From: Hydrocarboniphaga daqingensis
GTDB lineage: Bacteria; Pseudomonadota; Gammaproteobacteria; Nevskiales; Nevskiaceae
DNA: 64,000 bases
Direction of reading: 5' to 3'
Assembly (NCBI RefSeq): GCF_900129825.1
Contig: NZ_FQWZ01000003.1
Coordinates: 178,353-242,352 of the forward strand
Shown here: piece after piece, positions 26,001-36,159 of the stretch
How the letters are laid out: each line of letters opens with the position of its first letter
Numbering within the stretch: the stretch's first letter is position 1
Program-made: the position numbers and the translations under genes
The notes under the pieces: generated by a model
What the model was told of the DNA's origin: nothing
Databases searched by the model: none
What the model saw: only the letters and a program-made list of their open reading frames with translations

Positions 26001-26270
26001 GTCGCCATCGTTGTCGGCCGGTGCATCCGGTGGGGTGATCGCGTCACACGCATCGCCCGAGCCATCGCCATCGGCATCGGCCTGGCTGGCATTGGCTGCC
26101 GCCGGGCAGTTGTCGACGGCATCGGCGATGCTGTCGCCGTCGGTGTCGACGATGGTCGGCACCGGGCCGCCGGCATCGGGTTCGTCCGGCTCGCTACCGC
26201 CGCCGCCGCAGGCAGCCAGAGACGTCAGCAGCACCAGCAGCGCGCTGTACTTGATCAACGGAATCGACAT
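20007..26270 (-). CDS. Giant lipoprotein with three subtilisin-like (S8) protease domains and a TSP3 array
   Basis: The 2087-residue product starts at ATG 26268-26270 with a signal and lipobox (SLAAC, Cys21). Residues 41-286 are six type-3 thrombospondin repeats (DNCP at 53, 97, 143, 184, 223 and 264), which bind Ca2+. A beta-sandwich module (307-410) precedes protease domain A (436-861; Asp447, His545, Ser695). A second module (902-1006) and a 12-Gly linker precede canonical subtilase B (about 1150-1460; Asp1173, His1209, Asn1310, Ser1393). A PPC-like module and a seventh TSP3 repeat precede domain C (1655-2087; Asp1668, His1768, Ser1921). A and C resemble each other throughout, ending DPFLYC and DPFLFCE. 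It should be secreted and surface-anchored. Three S8 domains in one chain is unusual. Substrate unknown. Confidence 0.9.
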   Translation of the reverse strand: MSIPLIKYSALLVLLTSLAACGGGGSEPDEPDAGGPVPTIVDTDGDSIADAVDNCPAAANASQADADGDGSGDACDAITPPDAPADNDGDGVADTIDNCPTTANADQRDTDNDGLGDACDDATVVPPPPPADSDGDGIADANDNCPRTANADQLDSDGNGIGDACDVRNPPADADSDGVADGSDNCPSTANADQRDTDGDGAGDACDATAPDRDGDGIADASDNCPADANASQLDSDADGIGDACDAPAPAPDTDGDGVANDRDNCPTTANADQLDTDANGVGDACQGPPVAARCPLPAGAQTLHEWTGTAETALLGTTLSGGPAVETYELPAGCEVRDVTVDIQWATPLEDLDLAVSFPGGGRATSADFQLSGEAVERVSAARVGPGTFSMTVTGYISVATAFNGRITGIVGDAGSGGGGGDTGLGPIRDPQSEPGRPRVVVADMDSGINPYHAIYYGGSELYPDAHPSSVTQEVLAELGVKPENVVQLTRTGNLAADLAADKAFWDRVERGVPYHFKGTNIVAISFAADGDIVLKPDVSKSAHGVGTSHAVLRANPEAVMLFVEQATDLGSDRSHEYSFGHPAVDIVTTSYGVSIPQTGFPLPETRAFHMTYEGVILNGKLHFSSGGNGPGLTPLRAGAGPWWSIGVSGIEEGTSEGRSLLSGNFPDFISDFTQDLAYCMDCQSGMQSVGGTSFSTPRAAGVASRVLLDSRRALGHTGGIKTVDGKPVMAASAAGRTISNWFLRRALEQGAYAPDFSEYDPTQAVTDLVGLPINPVAPWLQTGWGDLSALNDKGVVAAALSHLGLAKTPREKALGFCEFQTELILERKRYWDQFAPLLPDVLGGDQTGTVPAQDPFLYCASSVPGHPETNDPAIVGEPGDGGGDPEPLPCPAAGQSAMVATFSGTAGTAVGGLGPVGTETRHSVTVPASCSLASLTVRIEWANAAEDLDLQVLAPDGSVAGTSEQTNLAAGAFEQVVVANPVAGTYTAVVRSFTNIQTAYDGSGQTTGATAGGGGGGGGGGGGDEPPAETACAAAFESVAVGADVARIDPGLRYGLPGSLIFTFADSRGRDEGLKRLLQGGLLSADEAARTYALKRLNMVRVPVALVTGSLVSKLRRAMQGLPLISIWGDHARVPSLDSSVPLIGVNAARQAFASPSLPLTGQGIGVAIIDTGIDTFQGDLKAVQHNVRMVGNIAVPLANTEVVNGHGTHLAGTIAGDGTMSEGRFVGVAPGATLVGVAVEVGAPYLFTIEAMDYVLQMQQTYNIRVTNHSYGPGTGSGFRFDPSSPDSQAVKALHDAGIVPVFAAGNLGPNDDTISDEAQNPCAIGVAAGDRALQLADFSSRGTANGDAVGPDITAPGVNITASRAVNGINSTPTPRLDYPAYATISGTSMAAPHVAGVVALLLEARPDLSFEQIHEVLTTTADPMTRPDGSAYQPHEVGAGYVDALEAIARVLDRDVPVTDVPGPVIPGAGRTPVASFANNGGTLTTPVFCLGCGSDPEFGFHRYTYELAAKPGVDALEVALTPSTPSALFNIDVLGPDGATVGSDTTPGVDGALLVTVAEPKAGTYTVLVQELVGVGGTPYSVAITTVCPADGCDAVNPPPPVTDTDGDGRDDAVDNCPAVANFDQADADADGIGDACETPTGGDAPVAGDDAQPRVVVAVIDSGINPYHAFYNAGSPIYPAGSAPSSVTRDVLAEFAVKPECELKLTRTGNFEADFAADSSSGLWARAASCDVMWFVGTNVLAKSFIAGTRVVLPDNADDTHGVGVSAAVLKANPEAVLLFLEGISDASEEYAMTHAAIDLVSTSYGAVGSLPIPEHINRSFTGTQTFGKLHFGACDNSPATAPQDGTCGPWWSIGIAGYEEGDSNYNTGEPQDASNGKQLISGSLPDFLADFTQVLPYCDACEDGYDDFVAGTSFATPRSAGTTSKILLELRRKAGHLRGIRLPPQSTAPLMVSSGGIAVSNWQLRRVLEVAAWYPPIENYDPVQAVFDQVAVPIPPAAPYTVAGWGVLSTDQGGVVDEALSLLGVRTRPPGEVPRTKSVDACYFQTALITLRKGYWDFVAVGSETFLNPPQPDPFLFCE
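20010..21308 (-). other. Protease domain C of the giant lipoprotein (divergent S8)
   Basis: Residues about 1655-2087. Asp1668 is in VIDSGINPYHA, His1768 in DTHGVGVSAAV and Ser1921 in GTSFATPRSAG; a possible oxyanion Asn is 1844. The Asp-His distance (100 residues) is far longer than in ordinary subtilisins. The domain matches domain A motif for motif. Confidence 0.8.
21891..22823 (-). other. Protease domain B of the giant lipoprotein (canonical subtilase)
   Basis: Residues about 1150-1460. Asp1173 is in IIDTGID, His1209 in NGHGTHLAGT, oxyanion Asn1310 in FAAGN and Ser1393 in GTSMAAPHVAG, all in canonical context. A region ahead of it (1090-1150, with ALKRLNMVRVPVALV) may be a residual I9-type propeptide. 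Confidence 0.9.
23196..23231 (-). repeat. 12-glycine linker tract in the giant lipoprotein
   Basis: Twelve Gly codons (residues 1014-1025; CCACCT-type repeats on the plus strand) join the second beta-sandwich module to protease domain B. Confidence 0.85.
23688..24965 (-). other. Protease domain A of the giant lipoprotein (divergent S8)
   Basis: Residues about 436-861. Asp447 is in DMDSGINPYHA, His545 in SAHGVGTSHAV and Ser695 in GTSFSTPRAAG; a possible oxyanion Asn is 630. Asp-His spacing is 98 residues. The C-terminal tail contains conserved Cys and ends QDPFLYC. Confidence 0.8.
25413..26150 (-). repeat. Type-3 thrombospondin repeat array (coding)
   Basis: Six imperfect direct repeats of roughly 120-135 bases encode DxDGDGxxDxxDNCPxxxNxxQxD units, alternating with short Pro/Ala linkers. 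These are Ca2+-binding repeats expected to form a rigid calcium-wired stalk next to the lipid anchor. Repeat identity at the DNA level makes this a likely site of recombination or assembly error. Confidence 0.9.
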
Positions 26271-26581
26271 CGGTGCGTCACCAAAATTGAGTGACGGACG
26301 CGCAAGCGCGTGGCGACGGCAAGCCGAAGGCCCGCCCGCGTACTGGCCTGCGCTTCCGTTCGTTACAGAGGAATGGGCTCGCCCCCACCAGGCGCCCGCG
26401 TGCACCGTAGCCATATCCAAGCACCGGCGCACTAGGGAAAAAGCCCTAGTTTGGTCGGGCGAAAATGCCCGCTGGTCGGATACGCGGTCGACAACGGTCG
26501 TCGCGATGGCGCCGCTGTCGGCCCGACGGGCCGGCCGGCCGATATACTCCGGGCCTTCATTCAAGGCTGGAGTCGCCGCCG
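26271..26581. promoter_or_regulatory. Divergent intergenic region between the subtilase gene and rsmG
   Basis: This 311-base stretch holds no gene I can support. It contains the palindrome at 26431-26450, a TATACT at 26543-26548 that could be a -10 for rsmG (no convincing -35), and the ribosome-binding site GGAG at 26569-26572. Confidence 0.5.
26431..26450. promoter_or_regulatory. Palindromic candidate operator
   Basis: ACTAGGG (26431-26437) and CCCTAGT (26444-26450) form a perfect 7-bp inverted repeat around AAAAAG. It lies 161 bases from the subtilase start and 132 bases from the rsmG start. Its low-GC spacing suits a dimeric regulator site; the protein is unknown. Confidence 0.4.
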
Positions 26582-27235
26582 TTGGCCTCCCTCAATCTTC
26601 AGGGCCGACCGGCCGACCGACTCGATCGCGGCATCGACCGCCTTGGCCTGCAACTGCCCGCCGACGCCCCCGAGCGGCTTCGTGCCTACCTGCACGAGCT
26701 GCAGAAATGGAACACCGCCTACAACCTGACGGCAATCCGCGATCCGCAGCAGATGATCACGCGACATCTGCTCGATTCGCTGTCGCTGTTGCCATTGATC
26801 GGCGATGGCCCCGTGCTCGATGTGGGCAGTGGCGCCGGTCTGCCGGGCTTGGTGTTGGCGATCGCCCGTCCTGACGTGGCCGTGACGGTGCTCGATTCCA
26901 ACGGCAAAAAGACCCGGTTCATGCGCCACGCGGTTCGTGCGTTGGCGATGGCCAATGTGCAGGTCGTCGAAGCGCGTTGCGAGGCCTATCGGCCTGCCGA
27001 GCCGTTCCTGCAAATCCTGAGTCGCGCGTTCGCCAGCCTGGCGGATTTCGTCGACGGCACGCGGTCGCTGCTGGCGCCGGGTGGTCAATGGGTCGCCATG
27101 AAGGGCAAACTAGAGGACGCCGAAGTCTCGGCGTTGCCGCCTGACTGCCGGGTCGAGTCGATCCACCGCTTGCAGGTGCCGGAACTGAACGAGGACCGGC
27201 ACGCGGTCATCCTGTCGCTACGTGAAGCTCCATGA
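26582..27235 (+). CDS. rsmG: 16S rRNA m7G527 methyltransferase
   Basis: The 217-residue protein matches RsmG (GidB): the SAM-binding motif VLDVGSGAGLPGLVLAIARP and the family segments LQKWNTAYNLTAIRDP and SRAFASLADF are present. It methylates N7 of G527 in 16S rRNA; loss gives low-level streptomycin resistance in other bacteria. The start appears to be TTG at 26582, placed 9 bases after GGAG; no ATG or GTG gives a better fit. Its stop overlaps the parA start (ATGA), so it leads a rsmG-parA-parB unit. The gene mnmG, usually just upstream, is not here. Confidence 0.9.
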   Translation: MASLNLQGRPADRLDRGIDRLGLQLPADAPERLRAYLHELQKWNTAYNLTAIRDPQQMITRHLLDSLSLLPLIGDGPVLDVGSGAGLPGLVLAIARPDVAVTVLDSNGKKTRFMRHAVRALAMANVQVVEARCEAYRPAEPFLQILSRAFASLADFVDGTRSLLAPGGQWVAMKGKLEDAEVSALPPDCRVESIHRLQVPELNEDRHAVILSLREAP

Positions 27236-28032
27236 CGCACGTCATCGCCGTTGCCAACCAGAAGGGCGGGGTCGGCAAGACCACCACCTCGATCAATCTC
27301 GCTGCCTCACTGGCGGCCACCAAGCGCCGTGTGCTGCTGGTGGACCTCGACGCGCAGGGCAACGCGACGATGGGCGTCGGTGTGGACAAGTCGTCGTTGC
27401 AGTTGAGCGCCCGCGACGTGCTGCTGGAAAAAACCCCGGCAGCGAATGCGATCCACTTTTTGCCGTCGTTGAATCTGTGGCTGTTGCCGGCCAACTCGGA
27501 CATGACCGAGGCCGAGATCAAGCTGCGCGACCAGCCCGCCGGCGACTTCGCGCTGAAGACGGCGCTGGCCGAAGTCGCGCATCAATACGACTACATCATT
27601 CTGGACTGCCCGCCGGCGCTGTCGAAGCTGACCGTCAACTCGCTGGTCTGCGCCGACGGCGTGCTGATCCCGATGCAGTGCGAGTACTACGCGCTCGAAG
27701 GCCTGTCGGCGCTGGTCGATACCGTCGAGAAGATCAAGCGGGTGATCAACCCCCGGCTCGAAATCGAAGGCCTGCTGCGGACGATGTTCGACCCGCGCAA
27801 CAACCTGGCCAACGACGTGTCCGCGCAGCTGGTCCAGCATTTTCCGGACAAGGTCTACCGCACGATCATCCCGCGCAACGTGCGCCTGGCCGAAGCGCCC
27901 AGCCACGGCCTGCCGGTGATGTTCTACGACGCTGCCAGCACCGGCGCCAAGGCCTACCTGGCGCTGGCCGGCGAAGTGCTGCGCCGTCACGACGGCGGCC
28001 AGCTTCGCCTGACAACCGACCACATGGCCTGA
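27232..28032 (+). CDS. parA: Chromosome-partitioning ATPase ParA (Soj)
   Basis: The 266-residue protein has the deviant Walker A KGGVGKTTTSINLAASLA at the N-terminus, Walker A' VDLDAQGNAT, Walker B IILDCPPAL, and the full length of chromosomal ParA/Soj. ParA binds DNA non-specifically when ATP-bound and moves ParB-parS complexes during origin segregation. ATG overlaps the rsmG stop and parB begins 10 bases after the parA stop, the standard origin-proximal arrangement. Confidence 0.95.
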   Translation: MTHVIAVANQKGGVGKTTTSINLAASLAATKRRVLLVDLDAQGNATMGVGVDKSSLQLSARDVLLEKTPAANAIHFLPSLNLWLLPANSDMTEAEIKLRDQPAGDFALKTALAEVAHQYDYIILDCPPALSKLTVNSLVCADGVLIPMQCEYYALEGLSALVDTVEKIKRVINPRLEIEGLLRTMFDPRNNLANDVSAQLVQHFPDKVYRTIIPRNVRLAEAPSHGLPVMFYDAASTGAKAYLALAGEVLRRHDGGQLRLTTDHMA

Positions 28033-28042
28033 GCCAGAGCTG

Positions 28043-28915
28043 ATGAGCGTAAAGAAGAGAGGTTTAGGCCGCGGCCTGGATGTGCTGCTGAGCAGCGTCA
28101 ACGCGGTTGCGGCGCCGGTCGACGCCGACGAAGAGCTGCGCCAGTTGCCGCTCGACGATCTGCAGCCCGGCAAGCATCAGCCGCGTCGTGCGTTCGACAC
28201 CGAGGCACTTGAGGAGCTGGCGAACTCGATCGCAAGCCAGGGCGTGGTCCAGCCGATCGTGGTCCGGCCCGCCGACAACGGCCGCTACGAGATCGTGGCC
28301 GGCGAGCGGCGTTGGCGCGCCGCCCGGCTCGCCGGACTCAAGACCGTGCCGGCCGTGGTCCGCAACCTCGACGAGCGTGGCGCGATGGCGGTGGCGCTGG
28401 TCGAAAACATCCAGCGCGCCGACCTCAACCCGCTGGAAGAAGCCGAGGCGCTGCACAAGCTGATCCTCGAATGCGGCTTGACCCACGAACAGGCGGCCAC
28501 GGCGGTCGGCCGCAAGCGCGCCAGCATCACCAACCTGCTGCGCGTGATGGAACTGGAAGCCGAGGTCCAGCAGTGGCTGCGTGAAAACCGGCTGACGCTG
28601 GGCCACGCCAAGGCACTGCTCGGCCTGCCCAAGAGCGCGCAAACCGCGCTGGCCCATCGGGTGATCGACGAGCACCTGACCGTCCGTCAGACCGAAGCGC
28701 TGGTGCAGGCCGCACAGAACCGCGGCGAGCCTCGGCCGACGGCGTCCAAGGTGCCGGCAGCACCCGGCAGCGAGATCGAGCAGCGCCTGCGGCAGAGCTT
28801 CGGCCTGCCCGTGCGGCTGGTCCAAGGCGAGTCGGGACGCGGCAAACTGACCGTCAGCTTCCGCAACGACAAGGAGCTGCAGGCCCTGCTTGGCCGCATC
28901 GGCGGAGGCGCCTGA
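28043..28915 (+). CDS. parB: Chromosome-partitioning protein ParB (Spo0J)
   Basis: The 290-residue protein starts with the typical KKRGLGRGLDVLLSS, followed by the CTPase/ParB N-domain (LQPGKHQPRRAFD; GERRWRAARLAG), the HTH region with NPLEEAEALHKL and RKRASITNLLRVMEL, and a C-terminal dimerisation domain ending in FRNDKELQALLGRI. It should load at parS sites and spread as a CTP-dependent clamp. I did not find a clear parS palindrome within the window. Confidence 0.95.
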   Translation: MSVKKRGLGRGLDVLLSSVNAVAAPVDADEELRQLPLDDLQPGKHQPRRAFDTEALEELANSIASQGVVQPIVVRPADNGRYEIVAGERRWRAARLAGLKTVPAVVRNLDERGAMAVALVENIQRADLNPLEEAEALHKLILECGLTHEQAATAVGRKRASITNLLRVMELEAEVQQWLRENRLTLGHAKALLGLPKSAQTALAHRVIDEHLTVRQTEALVQAAQNRGEPRPTASKVPAAPGSEIEQRLRQSFGLPVRLVQGESGRGKLTVSFRNDKELQALLGRIGGGA

Positions 28916-28994
28916 GCGACGAACGGTGGCAGGGCCATCCGGCGCTTCGATCGGGCGAATCGCCAATTGCGATATGCGCAGGCAATCAGCGCAG

Positions 28995-29024
28995 TTGAAC
29001 TGGCCTATCGCGGCCCCCTATAAT
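28995..29024 (+). promoter_or_regulatory. Sigma-70 promoter of the atp operon
   Basis: TTGAAC (28995-29000) and a perfect TATAAT (29019-29024) are separated by 18 bases. Transcription would start near 29031, about 30 bases before the atpI ATG. Confidence 0.7.
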
Positions 29025-29059
29025 TGATGGGCTTGATACCCAGTCATCGGTAACGCGGC

Positions 29060-30213
<1,154 letters not shown>

Positions 30214-30239
30214 GCCACGCCGTCGTCTGCAGCACGTAG

Positions 30240-30580
<341 letters not shown>

Positions 30581-30581
<1 letters not shown>

Positions 30582-30598
30582 GACGCGCTTGCGCGTCT
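30581..30598 (+). terminator. Hairpin between atpE and atpF
   Basis: AGACGCG (30581-30587) and CGCGTCT (30592-30598) form a perfect 7-bp stem with a CTTG loop, followed by TT. It begins at the last base of the atpE stop. It could protect or partly terminate the transcript to give extra subunit c. Confidence 0.45.
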
Positions 30599-30640
30599 TT
30601 GCGTAAACGTTTGACTGACTCGACCTAAAAGAGAAACGCG

Positions 30641-31114
30641 ATGCAGGCAAGTATCCCGTCCATCGTTGGCCAGATGATCGTGTTCTTCATCTTCGTGTTG
30701 TTCACGATGAAGTACGTCTGGCCGCCGATCACCAAGGCGCTCGAAGAACGCCGCGTGCGCATCGCCGAAGGTCTGGCTGCTGCCGAGCGTGGCGCCGCTT
30801 CGTTGAAGGAAGCGTCCGCCAAGAGCGACGAGGCCCTGAAGGCTGCCCGCGTGCAGGCTCAGGAAATCCTCGCCGCTGCCAACAAGCAGGCGACGCAGAT
30901 GATCGAGCAGGCCAAGGCCACTGCAACGGCGGAAGGCGAGAAGATCGTTGAGCACGCCAACGGTGAAGTCGCCCGTCAGGTTGCACATGCCAAGGAAGAA
31001 CTGCGCAAGCAGGTTGCTGATCTGGCCGTGCTCGGTGCGGCGCGCATCCTCAAGCGTGAAGTCAACGCCAGCGCGCACGCCGACATCCTGCAAGACCTCG
31101 CCGGCCGGATCTAA
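30641..31114 (+). CDS. atpF: F0 ATP synthase subunit b
   Basis: The 157-residue protein has a single N-terminal membrane helix (about 8-27) and a long Ala/Glu/Lys-rich helix (about 30-150), the peripheral-stalk dimer subunit. Length matches the E. coli protein (156). Confidence 0.94.
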   Translation: MQASIPSIVGQMIVFFIFVLFTMKYVWPPITKALEERRVRIAEGLAAAERGAASLKEASAKSDEALKAARVQAQEILAAANKQATQMIEQAKATATAEGEKIVEHANGEVARQVAHAKEELRKQVADLAVLGAARILKREVNASAHADILQDLAGRI

Positions 31115-31120
31115 GCAGCC

Positions 31121-31657
31121 ATGGCCGAATTGCAGACTCTGGCGCGTCCCTACGCCAAGGCCGTCTTCCAGCTGGCGCGTGACAGCGGCAGCTTGAAGGA
31201 GTGGTCGGCACGTCTGGCGGCGATCGCCGCCGCCGTGCAGGTGCCGGAAACGGCTGCGCTGATCGGTCATCCGCGCGTGACCCGGCAGATGTTGTCCGAT
31301 GCGCTGGCCCAGTCCCTGGGCGGCAGCATCGGCACCGAAGGCCAGGGTCTGGCGCGTCTGCTGGCCGAAAACGGTCGGCTGAAGCTGGCGCCGCAGATCG
31401 CCGAGCAGTTCGAAGCGCTGCGCGCCGAGGCGGAGTCGCGGGTCGACGTGGAAATCACGTCGGCCAGCGAAGTGCACGATGCCCAGCGTTCTGCGTTGGG
31501 TGCCGCCATCGGGCAGCGTCTGCATCGCCAGGTGGCGATCGAATGGAAGACGGACGAGAGCCTGATCGCGGGCGCGGTGGTTCGCGCAGGCGATCTCGTC
31601 ATCGACGGTTCGGTCAGCGGTGAGCTGGCACGGATGAAGAGCGCGCTGGCCGGCTAA
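31121..31657 (+). CDS. atpH: F1 ATP synthase subunit delta
   Basis: The 178-residue protein has the family N-terminus ([19 protein letters not shown]) and the C-terminal signature [21 protein letters not shown]. It joins the b-dimer to the top of F1. It starts 6 bases after atpF. Confidence 0.94.
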   Translation: MAELQTLARPYAKAVFQLARDSGSLKEWSARLAAIAAAVQVPETAALIGHPRVTRQMLSDALAQSLGGSIGTEGQGLARLLAENGRLKLAPQIAEQFEALRAEAESRVDVEITSASEVHDAQRSALGAAIGQRLHRQVAIEWKTDESLIAGAVVRAGDLVIDGSVSGELARMKSALAG

Positions 31658-31761
31658 GGCAGCGCTGCAGCACAGACAAGCCGGGCGCGAAAGCGGCCGG
31701 GATGAAGAATCAGCCGGATGCGGCACAGGCCGCGTCCCTACGGACACTCAGGGCATTAACC

Positions 31762-33318
31762 ATGCAACTCAACCCTTCCGAAATCAGCGACCTGATCAAG
31801 GCCCGCATTCAGAACTTTGACGCGGCCACCGAAGCGCGCAACACCGGCACGATCGTCTCGCTGCAGGACGGTATCGTCCGCGTGCACGGCCTGTCGGACG
31901 CGCTGCAGGGTGAAATGCTCGAATTCCCGGCCGACAAGAGCGGCGCCCCGACGTTCGGCTTGGCGCTGAACCTCGAGCGCGACTCGGTCGGCGCCGTCGT
32001 TCTCGGTGACTACAAGCACCTGAAGGAAGGCGACACGGTCAAGACCACCGGCCGCATCCTGGAAGTGCCGATCGGTCCGGGCCTGCTCGGCCGCGTCGTC
32101 GACGCGCTGGGTCGTCCGATCGACGGCAAGGGCCCGATCACGGCCGCCGGCACCAGCCCGATCGAAAAGATCGCCCCCGGCGTTATCGCCCGTCAGTCGG
32201 TCGACCAGCCGGTGCAGACCGGCTACAAGGCCGTCGACGCGATGATCCCGGTGGGTCGCGGTCAGCGCGAGCTGATCATCGGTGACCGCCAGACCGGCAA
32301 GACCGCGCTGGCGATCGACGCGATCATCAACCAGAAGTCCACCGGCGTTAAGTGCGTGTACGTCGCCATCGGCCAGAAGGCCTCGTCGATCGCCAACGTC
32401 GTGCGCAAGCTCGAACAGAACGACGCGCTCGCTCACACCATCGTCGTCGCCGCTTCGGCTTCCGAAGCCGCTGCGCTGCAGTACATCGCACCGTACTCCG
32501 GCTGCACGATGGGCGAATACTTCCGTGACCGCGGCGAAGACGCGCTGATCGTGTACGACGACCTCTCCAAGCAGGCCGTCGCCTATCGTCAGGTGTCGCT
32601 GCTGCTGAAGCGTCCGCCGGGCCGTGAAGCCTACCCGGGCGACGTGTTCTATCTCCACTCCCGTCTGCTCGAGCGTGCGGCCCGCGTCAACGCCGACTAC
32701 GTCGAGAAGTTCACCAACGGCGAAGTGAAGGGCAAGACCGGCTCGCTGACCGCGCTGCCGATCATCGAAACCCAGGCCGGTGACGTGTCGGCCTTCGTTC
32801 CGACCAACGTGATCTCGATCACCGACGGCCAGATCTTCCTCGAAACCGACCTGTTCAACGCCGGTATTCGTCCGGCCGTGAACTCCGGTATCTCGGTGAG
32901 CCGCGTCGGTGGCGCCGCTCAGACCAAGGTCATCAAGAAGCTCTCGGGCGGCACCAAGCTGGCGCTCGCCCAGTACCGTGAACTCGCCGCGTTTGCGCAG
33001 TTCGCCTCTGACCTCGACGCGGCCACCCGTGCGCAGCTCGAGCGCGGCCAGCGCGTGACCGAGCTGATGAAGCAGAAGCAGTACGCGCCGATGAGCGTCG
33101 CCGAAATGGCCGCCTCGCTGTACGCCGCTGAAAAGGGCTACCTGGATTCCGTCTCGGTCGACAAGATCGGCGAATGGGAGGCCAGCATGCAGCAGTTCCT
33201 GGCGTCGGCCTACAAGCCGTTGATGGACAAGATCAACGTCAAGGGCGACTGGAACGACGCGATCGAAGGCGAGCTGAAAGCCGCGCTCGACGCGTTCAAG
33301 AAGCAGAGCGCGATCTAA
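31762..33318 (+). CDS. atpA: F1 ATP synthase subunit alpha
   Basis: The 518-residue protein has the non-catalytic P-loop GDRQTGKT (174-181) and the standard N-terminus [16 protein letters not shown] at 31762 is used; upstream codons in frame back to 31702 look like leader. Strong codon bias is in line with high expression. Confidence 0.97.
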   Translation: MQLNPSEISDLIKARIQNFDAATEARNTGTIVSLQDGIVRVHGLSDALQGEMLEFPADKSGAPTFGLALNLERDSVGAVVLGDYKHLKEGDTVKTTGRILEVPIGPGLLGRVVDALGRPIDGKGPITAAGTSPIEKIAPGVIARQSVDQPVQTGYKAVDAMIPVGRGQRELIIGDRQTGKTALAIDAIINQKSTGVKCVYVAIGQKASSIANVVRKLEQNDALAHTIVVAASASEAAALQYIAPYSGCTMGEYFRDRGEDALIVYDDLSKQAVAYRQVSLLLKRPPGREAYPGDVFYLHSRLLERAARVNADYVEKFTNGEVKGKTGSLTALPIIETQAGDVSAFVPTNVISITDGQIFLETDLFNAGIRPAVNSGISVSRVGGAAQTKVIKKLSGGTKLALAQYRELAAFAQFASDLDAATRAQLERGQRVTELMKQKQYAPMSVAEMAASLYAAEKGYLDSVSVDKIGEWEASMQQFLASAYKPLMDKINVKGDWNDAIEGELKAALDAFKKQSAI

Positions 33319-33343
33319 GGTCGGCCAGCACTAGGAGCAGGCG

Positions 33344-35654
<2,311 letters not shown>

Positions 35655-35690
35655 GGCCGCCCGCTACCTGTCAGCACAATAGGACCCGCC

Positions 35691-36110
35691 ATGGCGCAGA
35701 TTCACGTCGATATCGTTTCCGCTGAAGGTCACATCCACAAGGGTGAGGCGGTGATGGTGTTCGCCCCCGCCGAAATGGGTGAAGTTGGCATTGCGCCGCG
35801 CCACTCGCCGTTGCTTACGCGCTTGAAGCCGGGCGTCGTGCGCGTCAAGACGCCCTCGGGCGAAGAGCTGCAGATCTTCGTCAGCGGCGGCATCCTCGAA
35901 GTGCAGCCGCACCTGGTGACGGTCCTCGCCGACACCGCGCTGCGCGCCAAGGACGCCGATGAGGCGTCGGCCTTGCGCGCCAAGCAGGACGCTGAATCGC
36001 GTCTGGCCGGTGCCAAGACCGAAACCGATCTGGCCAAGGCCCAGCAGGAGATGGTCGAAGCCGCTGCCCGGCTCGAGTTTGTGCGCAAGCTCAAGGGCCC
36101 GACGCACTAG
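35691..36110 (+). CDS. atpC: F1 ATP synthase subunit epsilon
   Basis: The 139-residue protein has the N-terminal beta-sandwich (VDIVSAEGHIHKGEA; GEVGIAPRHSPLLTRLKPG) and a C-terminal helical hairpin that can inhibit ATP hydrolysis. It closes the operon just before a good terminator. Confidence 0.96.
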   Translation: MAQIHVDIVSAEGHIHKGEAVMVFAPAEMGEVGIAPRHSPLLTRLKPGVVRVKTPSGEELQIFVSGGILEVQPHLVTVLADTALRAKDADEASALRAKQDAESRLAGAKTETDLAKAQQEMVEAAARLEFVRKLKGPTH

Positions 36111-36135
36111 GCGTCACGCCTCGATCGTCGTGATG

Positions 36136-36159
36136 AAGGGCGCCCTCCAGGCGCCTTTT
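36136..36159 (+). terminator. Rho-independent terminator of the atp operon
   Basis: GGCGCC (36139-36144), loop CTCCA, GGCGCC (36150-36155), then TTTT, with AAG before the stem able to extend it by pairing with CTTTT. It starts 26 bases after the atpC stop. Confidence 0.75.

Noticed and set aside
25413-26150. Regular direct repeats suggesting a CRISPR array
   Set aside because: They are in-frame coding repeats with the DxDGD...DNCP consensus, with variable linkers and no constant spacers.
26271-26564. 98-codon N-terminal extension of the giant protease
   Set aside because: The lipoprotein signal begins at the ATG at 26268-26270; residues upstream have no signal-like character.
28916-29059. 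Possible parS or oriC elements after parB
   Set aside because: No centromere-like TGTTNCACGTGNAACA palindrome or DnaA-box cluster was found; the region only shows the atp promoter.
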